Shown: positions 1-7,990 of the stretch, in pieces | How positions within the stretch are numbered: position 1 is the first letter of the stretch | Layout of the letters: the number at the start of each line of letters is the position of its first letter | DNA from: an uncultured Phascolarctobacterium sp. | GTDB taxonomy: Bacteria; Bacillota; Negativicutes; Acidaminococcales; Acidaminococcaceae | Reading direction: 5' to 3' | NCBI RefSeq assembly: GCF_905212365.1 | Contig: NZ_CAJMEH010000009.1 | Span: forward strand, 1-48,730 | Length of the DNA: 48,730 nt | Notes under the pieces: model-generated | Database searches by the model: none | What the model was told of the DNA's origin: nothing | What the model saw: the letters and a program-made list of their open reading frames with translations, nothing else | Translations under genes and position numbers: made by a program

Positions 1-62
1 CCTACGGCGGCAACGTAGCTACGCCGTGGCAGTGGAACGCGGGCGTGCGCTGGAGTTTCTAA
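1..62 (+). CDS. C-terminal end of a probable outer-membrane beta-barrel protein (partial)
   Basis: The window opens inside a reading frame (first full codon at position 3) that ends at TAA 60-62. The last 19 residues are rich in Trp, Gly and Asn and finish with NAGVRWSF. Alternating aromatic residues and a terminal Phe are what is known of the last beta-strand of outer-membrane barrel proteins, the signal read by the BAM machinery. That would fit a diderm Firmicute. Only 19 residues are visible, so the family cannot be named. A terminator follows 20 bases downstream, so this is the last gene of its unit. Confidence 0.5.
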   Translation, partial: YGGNVATPWQWNAGVRWSF

Positions 63-81
63 AGCATAATATCGTCAACAT

Positions 82-111
82 AAAAGAGTCGCTGCTTGCA
101 GCGGCTCTTTT
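82..111 (+). terminator. Rho-independent terminator
   Basis: A 14-base arm starting AAAAGAGTCGCTGC pairs with GCAGCGGCTCTTTT across a 2-base TT loop, with one G-T pair. The run of T is part of the stem, so the A-run/T-run form may act in both directions. It closes the outer-membrane protein gene at the left edge. Confidence 0.8.
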
Positions 112-146
112 AACTTTCAGTAAAATGCCAGCCCTTTACAAGACTA

Positions 147-175
147 TGGAAATTACAGGCAATATATGATATAAT
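147..175 (+). promoter_or_regulatory. Probable promoter for the DUF512-cobO unit
   Basis: TATAAT lies at 170-175 with TGA directly upstream, forming an extended -10. The -35 position (147-152, TGGAAA) is weak. It lies about 100 bases ahead of the DUF512 start. The stretch 112-271 holds no other gene I can support. Confidence 0.55.
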
Positions 176-271
176 TTAATGACGATTTGTTTCTCAAGGG
201 ATTATTATGCGATTTTTTTGCTGGCTTAGAGGCTTTTGCGCCTTGGCCGGCAGCTTGTAATAGGAGTTGTC

Positions 272-1555
272 ATGGTAGGACTTATTAGTGGCGTGCGCAA
301 AAACAGCCTGGCAGAGCAGGCCGGTATTCAGCCCGGCGATAAGCTGCTTGCTGTGGACGGCGTACAGGTTAAAGATATTATTGAATTAAGTTTTTGTACT
401 TCTGACTACGCTGTGGAGCTGGAGCTGGAGGGCCCCGACGGTCAGCGCCGTCAGCTGCATATTGATAAATATCCTGATGAGGATTTGGGCCTGGAGTTTG
501 AAGCGGCAGTTTTTGATAAGGTAAGCACCTGTTATAACAAGTGCATCTTTTGCTTTGTCGATCAGATGATTCCCGGTATGCGGCCTGGCCTTTATGTGCG
601 CGACGACGATTACCGTCTGTCCTTTTTGTACGGTAATTTTATTACGCTGACAAATATGAAGGATGCTGATTTTGAGCGCATCATCAGTACCCATATGACG
701 CCTTTGTACGTTTCGGTGCACGCTACCGACCCGGAAGTGCGCTGTCAGATGATGAAGAACCGTTTTGCCGGTGAGCTGATGCCTAAGCTGCGGCGTTTAT
801 TTGACGCTGGTATTCAGGTGCATACGCAAATTGTTTGCTGCCCCGGCTATAACGATGGGGAAGTGCTGGCTAAAACCTTTGCCGATTTATACGCTTTGCA
901 TCCTTCGGTATTGACAATGGCGGTTGTGCCGGTAGGCTTGACGAAGCACAGGGAAGCGCTGCATCCGCTGCGTACTTTCATGAAGGAGGAAGCGGCGGCG
1001 ATTGTAGACCAGGCTGCTCTTTGGCAAAAGCAATGCCGGGAAGAAACGGGCAAGTCCTTTATTTATTTAGGCGACGAATTTTACCTGCTTGCAGGCAGGG
1101 AGGTACCTCTTGCCGAATGGTATGACGGCTTTCCGCAGCTGGAAAACGGCATCGGCCTGACCCGCACCTTTATAGACGAATGGCGCAAGGAGTGCGGCAA
1201 GCTGCAGGGCTGGAAGCCTACGGCCCCGGCGGTAATTCCTGTGGGCGAAAGCGCTTATCAGGTGCTGCAGCCGCTGATGGAAAAGTTTAACTGCCGTTTC
1301 GGCGCTCAGCACCGTTTCGCGGCTGTACCTAATTTGTTCTTTGGCGGTAAAGTGAACGTCACCGGTCTGCTGACTGCGGGCGATATTTTAAGCGCCGTAC
1401 AGGAGCAGCGCATTATTTTGCCCTCTGTAGTGTTAAACAATGACCAGCTGTTTTTAGACGATAAATCCTTGGAGCAGTTCAAGCAGGCCTATCCCGGCAG
1501 GGTGGAACTGGCTAAGGACGCTAAAGAGCTTTTGCATTTACTATTGGAAAGATAA
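272..1555 (+). CDS. DUF512-family radical SAM protein with N-terminal PDZ domain
   Basis: A 427-residue protein. The N-terminal ~70 residues read as a PDZ-like domain (SLAEQAGIQPGDKLLAVDG). A CYNKCIFC motif around residue 90 gives the three cysteines of a radical SAM 4Fe-4S site, and the rest matches the DUF512 family as I know it. No substrate is established for this family. I chose ATG 272 because AGGAG stands 5 bases upstream; an in-frame TTG at 236 has no good ribosome site. In Clostridia and Negativicutes this gene often sits upstream of der and plsY, as here. cobO follows after 9 bases. If it cleaves SAM it would make 5'-deoxyadenosine, which the operon at 15800-23788 could consume (inference). 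Confidence 0.88.
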   Translation: MVGLISGVRKNSLAEQAGIQPGDKLLAVDGVQVKDIIELSFCTSDYAVELELEGPDGQRRQLHIDKYPDEDLGLEFEAAVFDKVSTCYNKCIFCFVDQMIPGMRPGLYVRDDDYRLSFLYGNFITLTNMKDADFERIISTHMTPLYVSVHATDPEVRCQMMKNRFAGELMPKLRRLFDAGIQVHTQIVCCPGYNDGEVLAKTFADLYALHPSVLTMAVVPVGLTKHREALHPLRTFMKEEAAAIVDQAALWQKQCREETGKSFIYLGDEFYLLAGREVPLAEWYDGFPQLENGIGLTRTFIDEWRKECGKLQGWKPTAPAVIPVGESAYQVLQPLMEKFNCRFGAQHRFAAVPNLFFGGKVNVTGLLTAGDILSAVQEQRIILPSVVLNNDQLFLDDKSLEQFKQAYPGRVELAKDAKELLHLLLER

Positions 1556-1564
1556 GGTGGTACT

Positions 1565-2074
1565 ATGCTGCAGGTATATACGGGCACAGGCAAGGGCAAG
1601 ACTACTGCCGCTTTAGGCGTGGCGCTGCGGGGAGCAGGCTACGGCTTAAAGACGCTGATGCTGTCCTTCCTTAAAGACGACCCCGCTTACGGCGAGGCTA
1701 GAGCGGCGCGGCTGCTGCCGGGCTTTGTTTTAAAGCAGGTAGGACGCGACGCTTTCGTAAATTTCCGCAATCCCGATCCGGTGGATTTAAAGCTGTGCCG
1801 TGCTGGCTGGGAGGAAGCAAAAAAAGCTATCGCTCAAAAAGCGGCGGACATTATTATTTTAGACGAGCTGAACATCGTGCTGGCAACCCATATGCTGCCA
1901 ACGAACGAGGTTTGCGAATTTTTGCGGCAGTACAGCCATACGCTGGAAATTATTACTACTGGCCGCGGCGCACCGGAGGAGCTGCTGAAAATTGCCGACT
2001 TGGTAACGGATATGCAGGAGATTAAGCATTACTTCCACAGGGGGATTGCATCGCGCAACGGCATCGACCACTGA
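1565..2074 (+). CDS. cobO: Cob(I)alamin adenosyltransferase, CobO/BtuR family
   Basis: A 169-residue protein that would transfer the adenosyl group of ATP to the cobalt of corrinoids, making adenosylcobalamin. The P-loop TGTGKGKTTAALG is at residues 6-18. The family's DELN segment is mid-protein and the C-terminus has the typical ITTGRGAPEELLKIADLVTDM pattern (shortened here: TTGRGAPEELLKIADLVT) followed by EIKHY. The length is close to the compact members of the family, which lack the N-terminal extension of E. coli BtuR. The start ATG follows AAGGTGG and lies 9 bases after the DUF512 stop, so the two genes are probably co-transcribed. No cobalamin riboswitch is seen upstream. Confidence 0.93.
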   Translation: MLQVYTGTGKGKTTAALGVALRGAGYGLKTLMLSFLKDDPAYGEARAARLLPGFVLKQVGRDAFVNFRNPDPVDLKLCRAGWEEAKKAIAQKAADIIILDELNIVLATHMLPTNEVCEFLRQYSHTLEIITTGRGAPEELLKIADLVTDMQEIKHYFHRGIASRNGIDH

Positions 2075-2323
2075 TTTTAGACTGCAAATAAAGCGTCATA
2101 TACTTCGTCAGGGCTCCTGACGCAAAGACCCGATTATTCGTGAACATGAGTGAAACGAATAATCGTTGGTCGTGCTAATATCCGAAGGATGAGGAGTATT
2201 AATTATACACCGTCGTCGCCCTTTCTCGTCTCTAACGCTTTCTTTTCAGTCTGTATAATAAAGATTTTACATTACTTTGCTGGATAGATTACGAAATTTA
2301 TATTATTATGGAGGAAACGTATT
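2075..2323 (+). other. Intergenic region with two perfect hairpins, possible structured RNA or 5' leader of der
   Basis: No gene is visible in these 249 bases, but the region is rich in secondary structure. CGTCAGG at 2106-2112 pairs perfectly with CCTGACG at 2116-2122; alternatively GCGTCA at 2093-2098 pairs with TGACGC at 2118-2123, so the two stems exclude each other. An 11-base perfect stem (CGATTATTCGT 2131-2141 with ACGAATAATCG 2155-2165, 13-base loop) is extended by GACC 2127-2130 with GGTC 2168-2171. A pyrimidine-rich stretch follows, then a TATAAT at 2254-2259 that may be the -10 of der. There is no T-run after the stems, so this is not a simple terminator. No known riboswitch class fits well. 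Confidence 0.55.
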
Positions 2324-3652
2324 ATGGGAAAACCTATTGTTGCGATAGTAGGACGTCCTAATGTGGGCAAATCGACCTTGTTCAATATTTTTGCCAATAG
2401 TAGGATATCCATTGTGGAGGATACGCCGGGCGTTACCCGCGACCGTTTGTATGCTACGGCCGAATGGCTGGCTCACGAATTTATGATGGTGGATACAGGC
2501 GGCATCGAAATTATGAACGCCGACGCTATCGCCGTATCCATTCGCCAGCAGGCGCAGATCGCTATTCAGGAAGCGGACGTTATTCTGTTTGTCTGCGACG
2601 CCCGCAGCGGTATTACTACTGAGGACGCCGACGTAGCGCGTATGCTGCGTCAATCGAAAAAGCCTATTGTTCTGGCGATCAACAAGGCCGATTCTCCCAA
2701 GCAGGAGATGAATACCTTTGAATTTTACAATCTGGGCATCGGCAAACCGATACCGGTTTCGGCGTCCAATCATTTGGGCTTAGGCGATTTGCTGGATGCA
2801 GTTGTCGCTAAGTTCCCCAGCGATAAGATGCAAAGCGAGCTGGACGATGAGGATGAAATCAAAGTAGCGCTTATCGGCCGTCCCAATGTAGGCAAATCTT
2901 CCATTTTTAACGCGCTGGTAGGCGAGGAGCGCTCCATTGTCAGCGATATTGCCGGCACCACCCGCGACGCAATCGATACTCCCGTAGTACGTAATGGGCA
3001 GAAATATCTCTTTATCGATACTGCCGGTATGCGCCGCAAGGCCAAGGTGGACGAGCCCATTGAAAAATACAGCGTTATGCGTTCTCTGCGCGCTGTGGAC
3101 CGCAGCGACGTAGTGCTCATGGTTTTCGACGCCGTAGAAGGCGTTACCGAACAGGATAAGCGTATCGTCGGCTATGCCCATGAGGCAGGCAAGGCTGTCA
3201 TTCTGGTGGTTAATAAGTGGGATTTGTATGAAAAGGACAACAGCTCCACCCTGCGCTATACGGAAACATTGCGCAAAGAGCTGGTATTTTTGCAGTACGC
3301 GCCCTGCGTTTTCGTTTCCGCCATTACCAAGCAGCGTATCCACCGCTTGCCGGAGGTTATTTCCTATGTAGCCGAACAAAATGCTATGCGTATTTCTACC
3401 AGTATTCTTAATCAGGTTATCGAGGACGCTGTGGCTATCAACCCGCCGCCGACAGAAAAGGGCAAGCGCTTAAAGATTCTTTATGTAACGCAGGTTAAGA
3501 TTAAACCGCCCACATTCGTTATCTTCGTCAACGAGCCGGAGATTATGCACTTTTCCTATCAACGCTATTTAGAAAACAAGCTGCGCGAAGCCTTTGGCTT
3601 TGAGGGTACGCCGATACAAATGATCATTCGCGGCAAAAACGAGGACGAATAA
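2324..3652 (+). CDS. der: Ribosome-assembly GTPase Der (EngA)
   Basis: A 442-residue protein with two tandem GTPase domains, used in assembly of the 50S ribosomal subunit. The first G domain has GRPNVGKST near residues 10-18 and NKAD; the second has GRPNVGKSS near residue 185, DTAGM and NKWD. The C-terminal ~95 residues correspond to the KH-like domain. Full family length. GGAGG lies 9 bases ahead of the ATG. plsY follows after 23 bases, as is common in Firmicutes; the usual third partner gpsA is absent here. Confidence 0.98.
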   Translation: MGKPIVAIVGRPNVGKSTLFNIFANSRISIVEDTPGVTRDRLYATAEWLAHEFMMVDTGGIEIMNADAIAVSIRQQAQIAIQEADVILFVCDARSGITTEDADVARMLRQSKKPIVLAINKADSPKQEMNTFEFYNLGIGKPIPVSASNHLGLGDLLDAVVAKFPSDKMQSELDDEDEIKVALIGRPNVGKSSIFNALVGEERSIVSDIAGTTRDAIDTPVVRNGQKYLFIDTAGMRRKAKVDEPIEKYSVMRSLRAVDRSDVVLMVFDAVEGVTEQDKRIVGYAHEAGKAVILVVNKWDLYEKDNSSTLRYTETLRKELVFLQYAPCVFVSAITKQRIHRLPEVISYVAEQNAMRISTSILNQVIEDAVAINPPPTEKGKRLKILYVTQVKIKPPTFVIFVNEPEIMHFSYQRYLENKLREAFGFEGTPIQMIIRGKNEDE

Positions 3653-3675
3653 CGGCTAAAGACAGGTGATTTTTT

Positions 3676-4305
3676 ATGTTTAATGAGGTAGGGGTTGTCC
3701 ATTATTTAATGGGCTTTGCGCTGGGACATTTAGGCGGCTCTATTCCCAGCGGGCTATGGCTGGTGCAGGCCATTCATGGCATCGATATACGCGATTACGG
3801 CAGCAAAAATATTGGCACGACCAATGTGTTTCGCACCGTAGGCCCGCAGACAGCCGTTTTGGTGCTGCTGTGCGATATGCTCAAGGGTATCGCCGCAGTG
3901 GCTTTGGTAAGCTATTTGTTTCACAATCCGGTATTAGATGTTGTGACGGCCTTGGGCGCGCTCTTAGGGCATAATTATTCGGTATTCCTAGGCTTTAAGG
4001 GCGGCAAGGGCGTGGCTACGGGTTTGGGACTGCTGGTATTTTTGATGCCCAAGGTAGCGGGTACGGTCTTTCTCATCTGGCTGGCGTTGGTTATGGCAAC
4101 GCGCTATGTTTCCTTAGGCTCCATTGTAGCCGCGGTGTGTACGCCTATTATGGCCTGGTATTTCGCCTATCCGCCGGCCTACATAGTTTTAGGCGCGATT
4201 GCAGGCTTCTTTGTGGTGCTGCGCCATAAGGAAAACATCGGGCGCTTGCTGTCCGGTACAGAAAGTAAGATTAAGCCGGGCAACGCCAACAATCTGAAAA
4301 AGTAA
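3676..4305 (+). CDS. plsY: Acyl-phosphate:glycerol-3-phosphate acyltransferase PlsY
   Basis: A 209-residue integral membrane enzyme that acylates glycerol-3-phosphate using acyl-phosphate, the first step of phospholipid synthesis. It has the family's conserved cytoplasmic loops: GSIPSG with YGSKNIGTTNVFRT near residues 22-52, a GHNYSVFLGFKGGKGVATG segment near 100, and RHKENIGRLLSGTESK near the C-terminus. About five hydrophobic segments are visible. AGGTGA stands upstream of the ATG. It is the last gene of the der unit and is followed by a clear terminator. Confidence 0.97.
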   Translation: MFNEVGVVHYLMGFALGHLGGSIPSGLWLVQAIHGIDIRDYGSKNIGTTNVFRTVGPQTAVLVLLCDMLKGIAAVALVSYLFHNPVLDVVTALGALLGHNYSVFLGFKGGKGVATGLGLLVFLMPKVAGTVFLIWLALVMATRYVSLGSIVAAVCTPIMAWYFAYPPAYIVLGAIAGFFVVLRHKENIGRLLSGTESKIKPGNANNLKK

Positions 4306-4321
4306 AGCTAATCATAAAATC

Positions 4322-4368
4322 AAGACTGACAGAGAGATGCTGAATACATCTTTTTGTCAGTCTTTTTT
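4322..4368 (+). terminator. Rho-independent terminator after plsY
   Basis: AAGACTGACA at 4322-4331 pairs with TGTCAGTCTT at 4355-4364 and runs straight into six T (4363-4368). An inner AGATG/CATCT pairing strengthens the stem. Confidence 0.9.
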
Positions 4369-4379
4369 CACAAAAACCT

Positions 4380-4409
4380 TTGTACTTTTCACACAAACAG
4401 TGCTATAAT
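4380..4409 (+). promoter_or_regulatory. Promoter for the ACT-hom-thrB unit
   Basis: TTGTAC at 4380-4385 and TATAAT at 4404-4409 are separated by 18 bases, and TGC precedes the -10 (extended form). The start codon of the first gene is 38 bases downstream. There is no room for a T-box leader. Confidence 0.75.
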
Positions 4410-4446
4410 AAACAAAGAGTTCTGTGTAAAGAAGGGAGGCATTATT

Positions 4447-4890
4447 ATGCCTGAAAAATCTACATTTTATTTAGTTCGTGAAGAAATTCTTCCGGAAGCT
4501 ATTAAAAAGACTATTAAGGTAAAAGAGATTCTCAAGAGAGGCGAAATTAAGACGATTAACGAGGCTGTAGAAAAAATGGGTCTCAGCCGCAGCGCTTATT
4601 ATAAGTATAAGGATTTTGTTTTTCCGTTTTATGAAGCCAGCAAAGAAAAGATTATTACCCTGTCCCTGCTGCTGGAGCATAAATCCGGCGTACTGTCCAA
4701 GGTTCTGAATACCGTAGCCGACGAGTCCGGCAGCATTATGACCATCAATCAGGGGATTCCTTTGCAGGGCGTGGCCAATACTACAATTTCTATTGAAACC
4801 AAGCATTTGACCGTTGACCTAGAAGCCCTGCTGGATAAGCTGCGCATGATCGACGGCGTAAAGCGTTTAGAAGTATTGGGTCAGGTCTAA
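4447..4890 (+). CDS. UPF0735-family ACT-domain protein
   Basis: A 147-residue protein. The first ~75 residues hold a helix-turn-helix-like stretch (INEAVEKMGLSRSAYYKYKD) and the C-terminal half is an ACT domain (LEHKSGVLSKVLNTVADESG onward), a fold that usually binds amino acids. This matches the UPF0735/PheB family, whose function is not settled. I chose ATG 4447 because GGGAGG stands upstream and the resulting length is typical; the longer in-frame version from 4354 would read through the upstream terminator and promoter. It leads hom and thrB, so a role in sensing an aspartate-family amino acid is a reasonable inference. Confidence 0.9.
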   Translation: MPEKSTFYLVREEILPEAIKKTIKVKEILKRGEIKTINEAVEKMGLSRSAYYKYKDFVFPFYEASKEKIITLSLLLEHKSGVLSKVLNTVADESGSIMTINQGIPLQGVANTTISIETKHLTVDLEALLDKLRMIDGVKRLEVLGQV

Positions 4891-4935
4891 TCAGCCTGTA
4901 AATAGCTGTAATATTATGAAGTTGGAGGGGAAGTT

Positions 4936-6240
4936 ATGAAGGATTTTATCAATGTCGGCCTTTTGGGAGCCGGTACCGTAGGCGGCGGCGTTATTAAAGT
5001 ATTAGAGAAAAATGCTGCGGCAATTACGCAAAAGGTAGGCAAACCTATTCGCATTACAAAAATTTTAGATAGAAATGCGGAAGCGCGGCAAAAGGAATTT
5101 GGCGATCAATATATCTTTACCGATGTTCCGGACGATGTGCTGAACGATAAGGATATCGATATTATCGTCGAGCTGCTGGGCCGCGAGCATCCGGCCAAGG
5201 AATATATCGCGCAGGCCTTTGAAAACGGCAAGCACGTAGTTACCGCCAATAAGGACGTATTGGCGCGTTATGGCTCCGAGCTGTTTCCTCTGGCGGAAAA
5301 GCATAATTGCGATTTTATGTTTGAAGCGAGCGTTTGCGGCGGCATTCCCATTATCGAACCGTTAAAAACCAGTATGGCCGCCAATACTATCAATTCCGTG
5401 ATGGGCATTGTCAACGGCACTACTAACTATATGCTGACGAAAATGTCCAACGAGCATCTGGAATATGACGAGGTATTGAAGGAAGCGCAGGAAAAGGGCT
5501 ATGCCGAATCCGACCCTACCGCGGACGTAGGCGGCCTGGACGCGGCGCGCAAAATCGTTATTTTGGCTTCCATAGCCTTCAACACCCGCATCAGTCTGGA
5601 CGATGTGCTGGTAGAGGGCATTGAAAGCGTTGAAGCCAGCGATATTAAATATGCTCAAAATTTAGGCTATGCCATCAAGCTTTTGGCTATTGCTAAAAAT
5701 GATCCGGAAAACGGCGTTATGGTTTGCGTTAAGCCTACCATGCTGCCTTTAAGCCATCCTTTGGCAGGCGTTAACGGTGTATATAACGCAGTTTTCGTAA
5801 ACGGCGACGCTATCGGCGAAGCCATGTTCTTGGGCTTGGGCGCAGGCCGTTTGCCTACGGCCAGCTCCGTTTGCGGCGATATTATTGAAATCGCCCGCAA
5901 TATGCAGCATCATTCTAATGGGCGCATCAGCTGTACCTGCTTCAAGGAAAAGAAGCTGTGCCCGCCGGAAAAAATGGCTGCTCCTGCATATATCCGCTTG
6001 CAGGTTCTGGACCAGCCGGGCGCTCTGGCGGCTATCGCCGCTGCTTTCGGCGCACAAAACGTCAGCCTGCGCAATGTTTTGCAGACGAACGGTATTTTAG
6101 GACAGAAGGCCGAGATTGTTGTAGTAACGCACAGCGTATCGGAATCCAATCTGCAAATGGCGCTGCAAATTCTGCAGGTACTGCCGGTAGTAGAGAAGGT
6201 GAGCTGCGTCATCCGCGTTGAGGACAGCAGCTTATCCTAG
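4936..6240 (+). CDS. hom: Homoserine dehydrogenase
   Basis: A 434-residue enzyme that reduces aspartate semialdehyde to homoserine for threonine and methionine. The N-terminal Rossmann motif is GLLGAGTVGGG (residues 8-18). The catalytic domain has VTANKDVLA, FEASVCGGIPII and GIVNGTTNYML. The last ~80 residues form an ACT domain (LQVLDQPGALAAIAAAFG), as expected for feedback control by threonine. GGAGGGG precedes the ATG. It lies 45 bases after the ACT gene and 9 bases before thrB. Confidence 0.98.
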   Translation: MKDFINVGLLGAGTVGGGVIKVLEKNAAAITQKVGKPIRITKILDRNAEARQKEFGDQYIFTDVPDDVLNDKDIDIIVELLGREHPAKEYIAQAFENGKHVVTANKDVLARYGSELFPLAEKHNCDFMFEASVCGGIPIIEPLKTSMAANTINSVMGIVNGTTNYMLTKMSNEHLEYDEVLKEAQEKGYAESDPTADVGGLDAARKIVILASIAFNTRISLDDVLVEGIESVEASDIKYAQNLGYAIKLLAIAKNDPENGVMVCVKPTMLPLSHPLAGVNGVYNAVFVNGDAIGEAMFLGLGAGRLPTASSVCGDIIEIARNMQHHSNGRISCTCFKEKKLCPPEKMAAPAYIRLQVLDQPGALAAIAAAFGAQNVSLRNVLQTNGILGQKAEIVVVTHSVSESNLQMALQILQVLPVVEKVSCVIRVEDSSLS

Positions 6241-6249
6241 AGGTGCGGC

Positions 6250-7164
6250 ATGATGAAGAAAGTAACGATTCAGGTTCCGGCTACCTCCGCCAACTGCGGC
6301 CCCGGCTTCGATACGTTGGGGCTGGCATGTACGCTTTACAACGAAGTAACCTATGAAATAACGGACACCAAAGGCTTTCAGCTTTGCGTAACGGGTGAGG
6401 GTGCAGATTATCTCAAGCCCTTCGGCCGTAATTTAGCCTTTGCCAGCTTTCTGCGCGTGTGGAATAAGGCTGCTGGCGGCCAGCGCATTGGCCTCAAGGT
6501 AACGATGCATAACCGCATCCCTATGTCCCGCGGTTTGGGCAGCAGCTCCAGCGCTATTGTAGCCGGCTTGTATGCCGCCAATTGCTTGTGCGGCAATTAT
6601 TATAACAAGGACGAGCTTTTGGGTATAGCTACGGATATCGAGGGCCATCCGGATAATGTGGCTCCCGCTATTTACGGCGGCTTTACTATCAGCTATATGG
6701 ATAACGGCAAGGCCCATTCCCTGCGCCTGCAGCCCGCCAAGCCTTTGAAATTTATCGCCGTAGTGCCGGATAGCAAGCTGCCTACAGTGCAGGCGCGTCA
6801 GGCTATCCCGGCTAATATTGCGCATAAGGACGCGGTATTCAATACCTCCAGGGCTTCGCTTTTGGTAGGCGCGCTGCTGAGCGGCAATTACCAGTATTTA
6901 GGGGCGGCGCTGGAGGATAAGCTGCACCAGCCATATCGCGCTCATTTGATACCCGGCCTGCGTGAAGTTTTTGCCGCGGCTAAAGAAGCCGGAGCATATA
7001 ACGCTATTATCAGCGGCGCAGGCTCTACGGTTATGGCATACGCTGCGCCGGAAGCTGATTGCCAGGCTATTGCGGAAGCTATGAAATGCGCTTTTGCCGC
7101 TCAAGGAGAACATTGCGCGTACCATATACTTGATTTGGATACTGACGGCGTAAAAGCTATTTAG
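6250..7164 (+). CDS. thrB: Homoserine kinase (GHMP family)
   Basis: A 304-residue kinase that phosphorylates homoserine on the way to threonine. Motifs visible are VPATSANCGPGFDTLGLA at the N-terminus, the GHMP ATP loop SRGLGSSSSAIVAG near residues 94-107, and SGAGSTVMAY near 257 at the C-terminus. Length is normal. Two adjacent ATG codons stand at the start (6250 and 6253); GAGGTG lies just upstream. thrC is not in the window. Confidence 0.97.
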   Translation: MMKKVTIQVPATSANCGPGFDTLGLACTLYNEVTYEITDTKGFQLCVTGEGADYLKPFGRNLAFASFLRVWNKAAGGQRIGLKVTMHNRIPMSRGLGSSSSAIVAGLYAANCLCGNYYNKDELLGIATDIEGHPDNVAPAIYGGFTISYMDNGKAHSLRLQPAKPLKFIAVVPDSKLPTVQARQAIPANIAHKDAVFNTSRASLLVGALLSGNYQYLGAALEDKLHQPYRAHLIPGLREVFAAAKEAGAYNAIISGAGSTVMAYAAPEADCQAIAEAMKCAFAAQGEHCAYHILDLDTDGVKAI

Positions 7165-7193
7165 ATAATCTGAAGATTTTTACTTGGAAAGTA

Positions 7194-7222
7194 TTGACAA
7201 AAGCATTTTAATGCAGTATAAT
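7194..7222 (+). promoter_or_regulatory. Consensus promoter of tRNA-Pro
   Basis: A perfect TTGACA at 7194-7199, a 17-base spacer and a perfect TATAAT at 7217-7222. It ends 39 bases before the mature tRNA. Confidence 0.95.
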
Positions 7223-7261
7223 CTTATTCGTTGCTAAGATATGGCAACAACCCAAAGTAGT

Positions 7262-7338
7262 CGGGGCGTGGCTCAGTTTGGTAGAGCGCTTCCTTGGGGT
7301 GGAAGAGGTCGTGGGTTCGAATCCCGCCGCTCCGACCA
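7262..7338 (+). tRNA. tRNA-Pro, anticodon GGG
   Basis: A complete cloverleaf of 77 bases with encoded CCA. The acceptor stem CGGGGCG pairs with CGCTCCG (one G-T), the anticodon stem is CTTCC/GGAAG with loop TTGGGGT giving anticodon GGG, and the T arm has GTGGG-TTCGAAT-CCCGC. It reads proline codons CCC and CCT. A consensus promoter is upstream and a terminator follows. Confidence 0.97.
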
Positions 7339-7350
7339 TGTCGGATCTAT

Positions 7351-7380
7351 AGCCTTTACGTTTGCGTAAAGGCTTTTTTT
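7351..7380 (+). terminator. Rho-independent terminator after tRNA-Pro
   Basis: AGCCTTTACG pairs with CGTAAAGGCT across a TTTG loop, followed by seven T. It ends only 12 bases before the ribosome site of the next gene, leaving no room for a separate promoter, so it may act as an attenuator for that gene. Confidence 0.92.
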
Positions 7381-7405
7381 ACGTTTATTTTTGGAGGCAT
7401 TACCA

Positions 7406-7978
7406 ATGATTCGTACCTTAGACCTTATTTGCAGCGAATGCGGCAATACCTTTGTGCCTGGTGAAAAATTGTATTACCGCGACAACTTTTTGAACGCGAA
7501 TATCCGCGATACTAAATTTATCTGCCAGGAATGTATCGCCAAATGGCATGCTAAATGGCAGATTAAAAGCGCCAGCTTTACCGAAAAGGATTACGTGATG
7601 ACCGTGGATATCGAGCTGGAGGACGGCAGCGTTTACCATAATATGGACTGCACGCCCCTCGAAGAAACGGAAACTGTAGTCGTAGGCGAGGATATTCCCG
7701 TTGAGGCGCAGCGCAGGCTGTACGCCGTTTACGACGCCTGGAACAAGGAGCGAAAGGCTCATTATCTGAAGGATTGCATTTTTACGGACGAATTTATGCG
7801 TACCTCCTTTACCTGTGAAACCTACGGCGGAGAAAAATTCGATAATGTGGCCTTCCGCGTAACCATGCGCGGCGAGCTGCAGACGGAAATCCCCGTACCC
7901 GATTATATCAAAAAGCAAATTCTGGAAGCCTATAAATTATACGAGGCGCAAAATATGGATGAAACCATTGAGGATTGA
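7406..7978 (+). CDS. Unrecognised protein with N-terminal zinc-ribbon-like cysteines
   Basis: A 190-residue soluble protein. The first 45 residues carry two cysteine pairs (CSECG near residue 10 and CQEC near 41) spaced like a treble-clef or zinc-ribbon site. The rest is rich in charged and aromatic residues with no motif I can name and no membrane segment. ATG 7406 is chosen because GGAGG stands 8 bases ahead; an in-frame TTG lies at 7391 but overlaps that site. It stands 12 bases ahead of prfC, so it is likely co-transcribed with a translation factor. Function unknown. Confidence 0.8.
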   Translation: MIRTLDLICSECGNTFVPGEKLYYRDNFLNANIRDTKFICQECIAKWHAKWQIKSASFTEKDYVMTVDIELEDGSVYHNMDCTPLEETETVVVGEDIPVEAQRRLYAVYDAWNKERKAHYLKDCIFTDEFMRTSFTCETYGGEKFDNVAFRVTMRGELQTEIPVPDYIKKQILEAYKLYEAQNMDETIED

Positions 7979-7990
7979 TAGGGGGATCTT

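Noticed and set aside
207..260. A 17-codon frame (ATG 207 to TAA 258-260) ending just before the DUF512 ribosome site
   Set aside because: It could be a leader peptide, but there is no supporting pattern such as repeated regulatory codons; too short to support.
2093..2171. GEMM-I c-di-GMP riboswitch
   Set aside because: Two short words match, but the GNRA hairpin between them and the tetraloop receptor context are missing.
4369..4446. T-box or other threonine leader ahead of the ACT-hom-thrB unit
   Set aside because: Only about 38 bases separate the promoter from the start codon; no T-box core word is seen.
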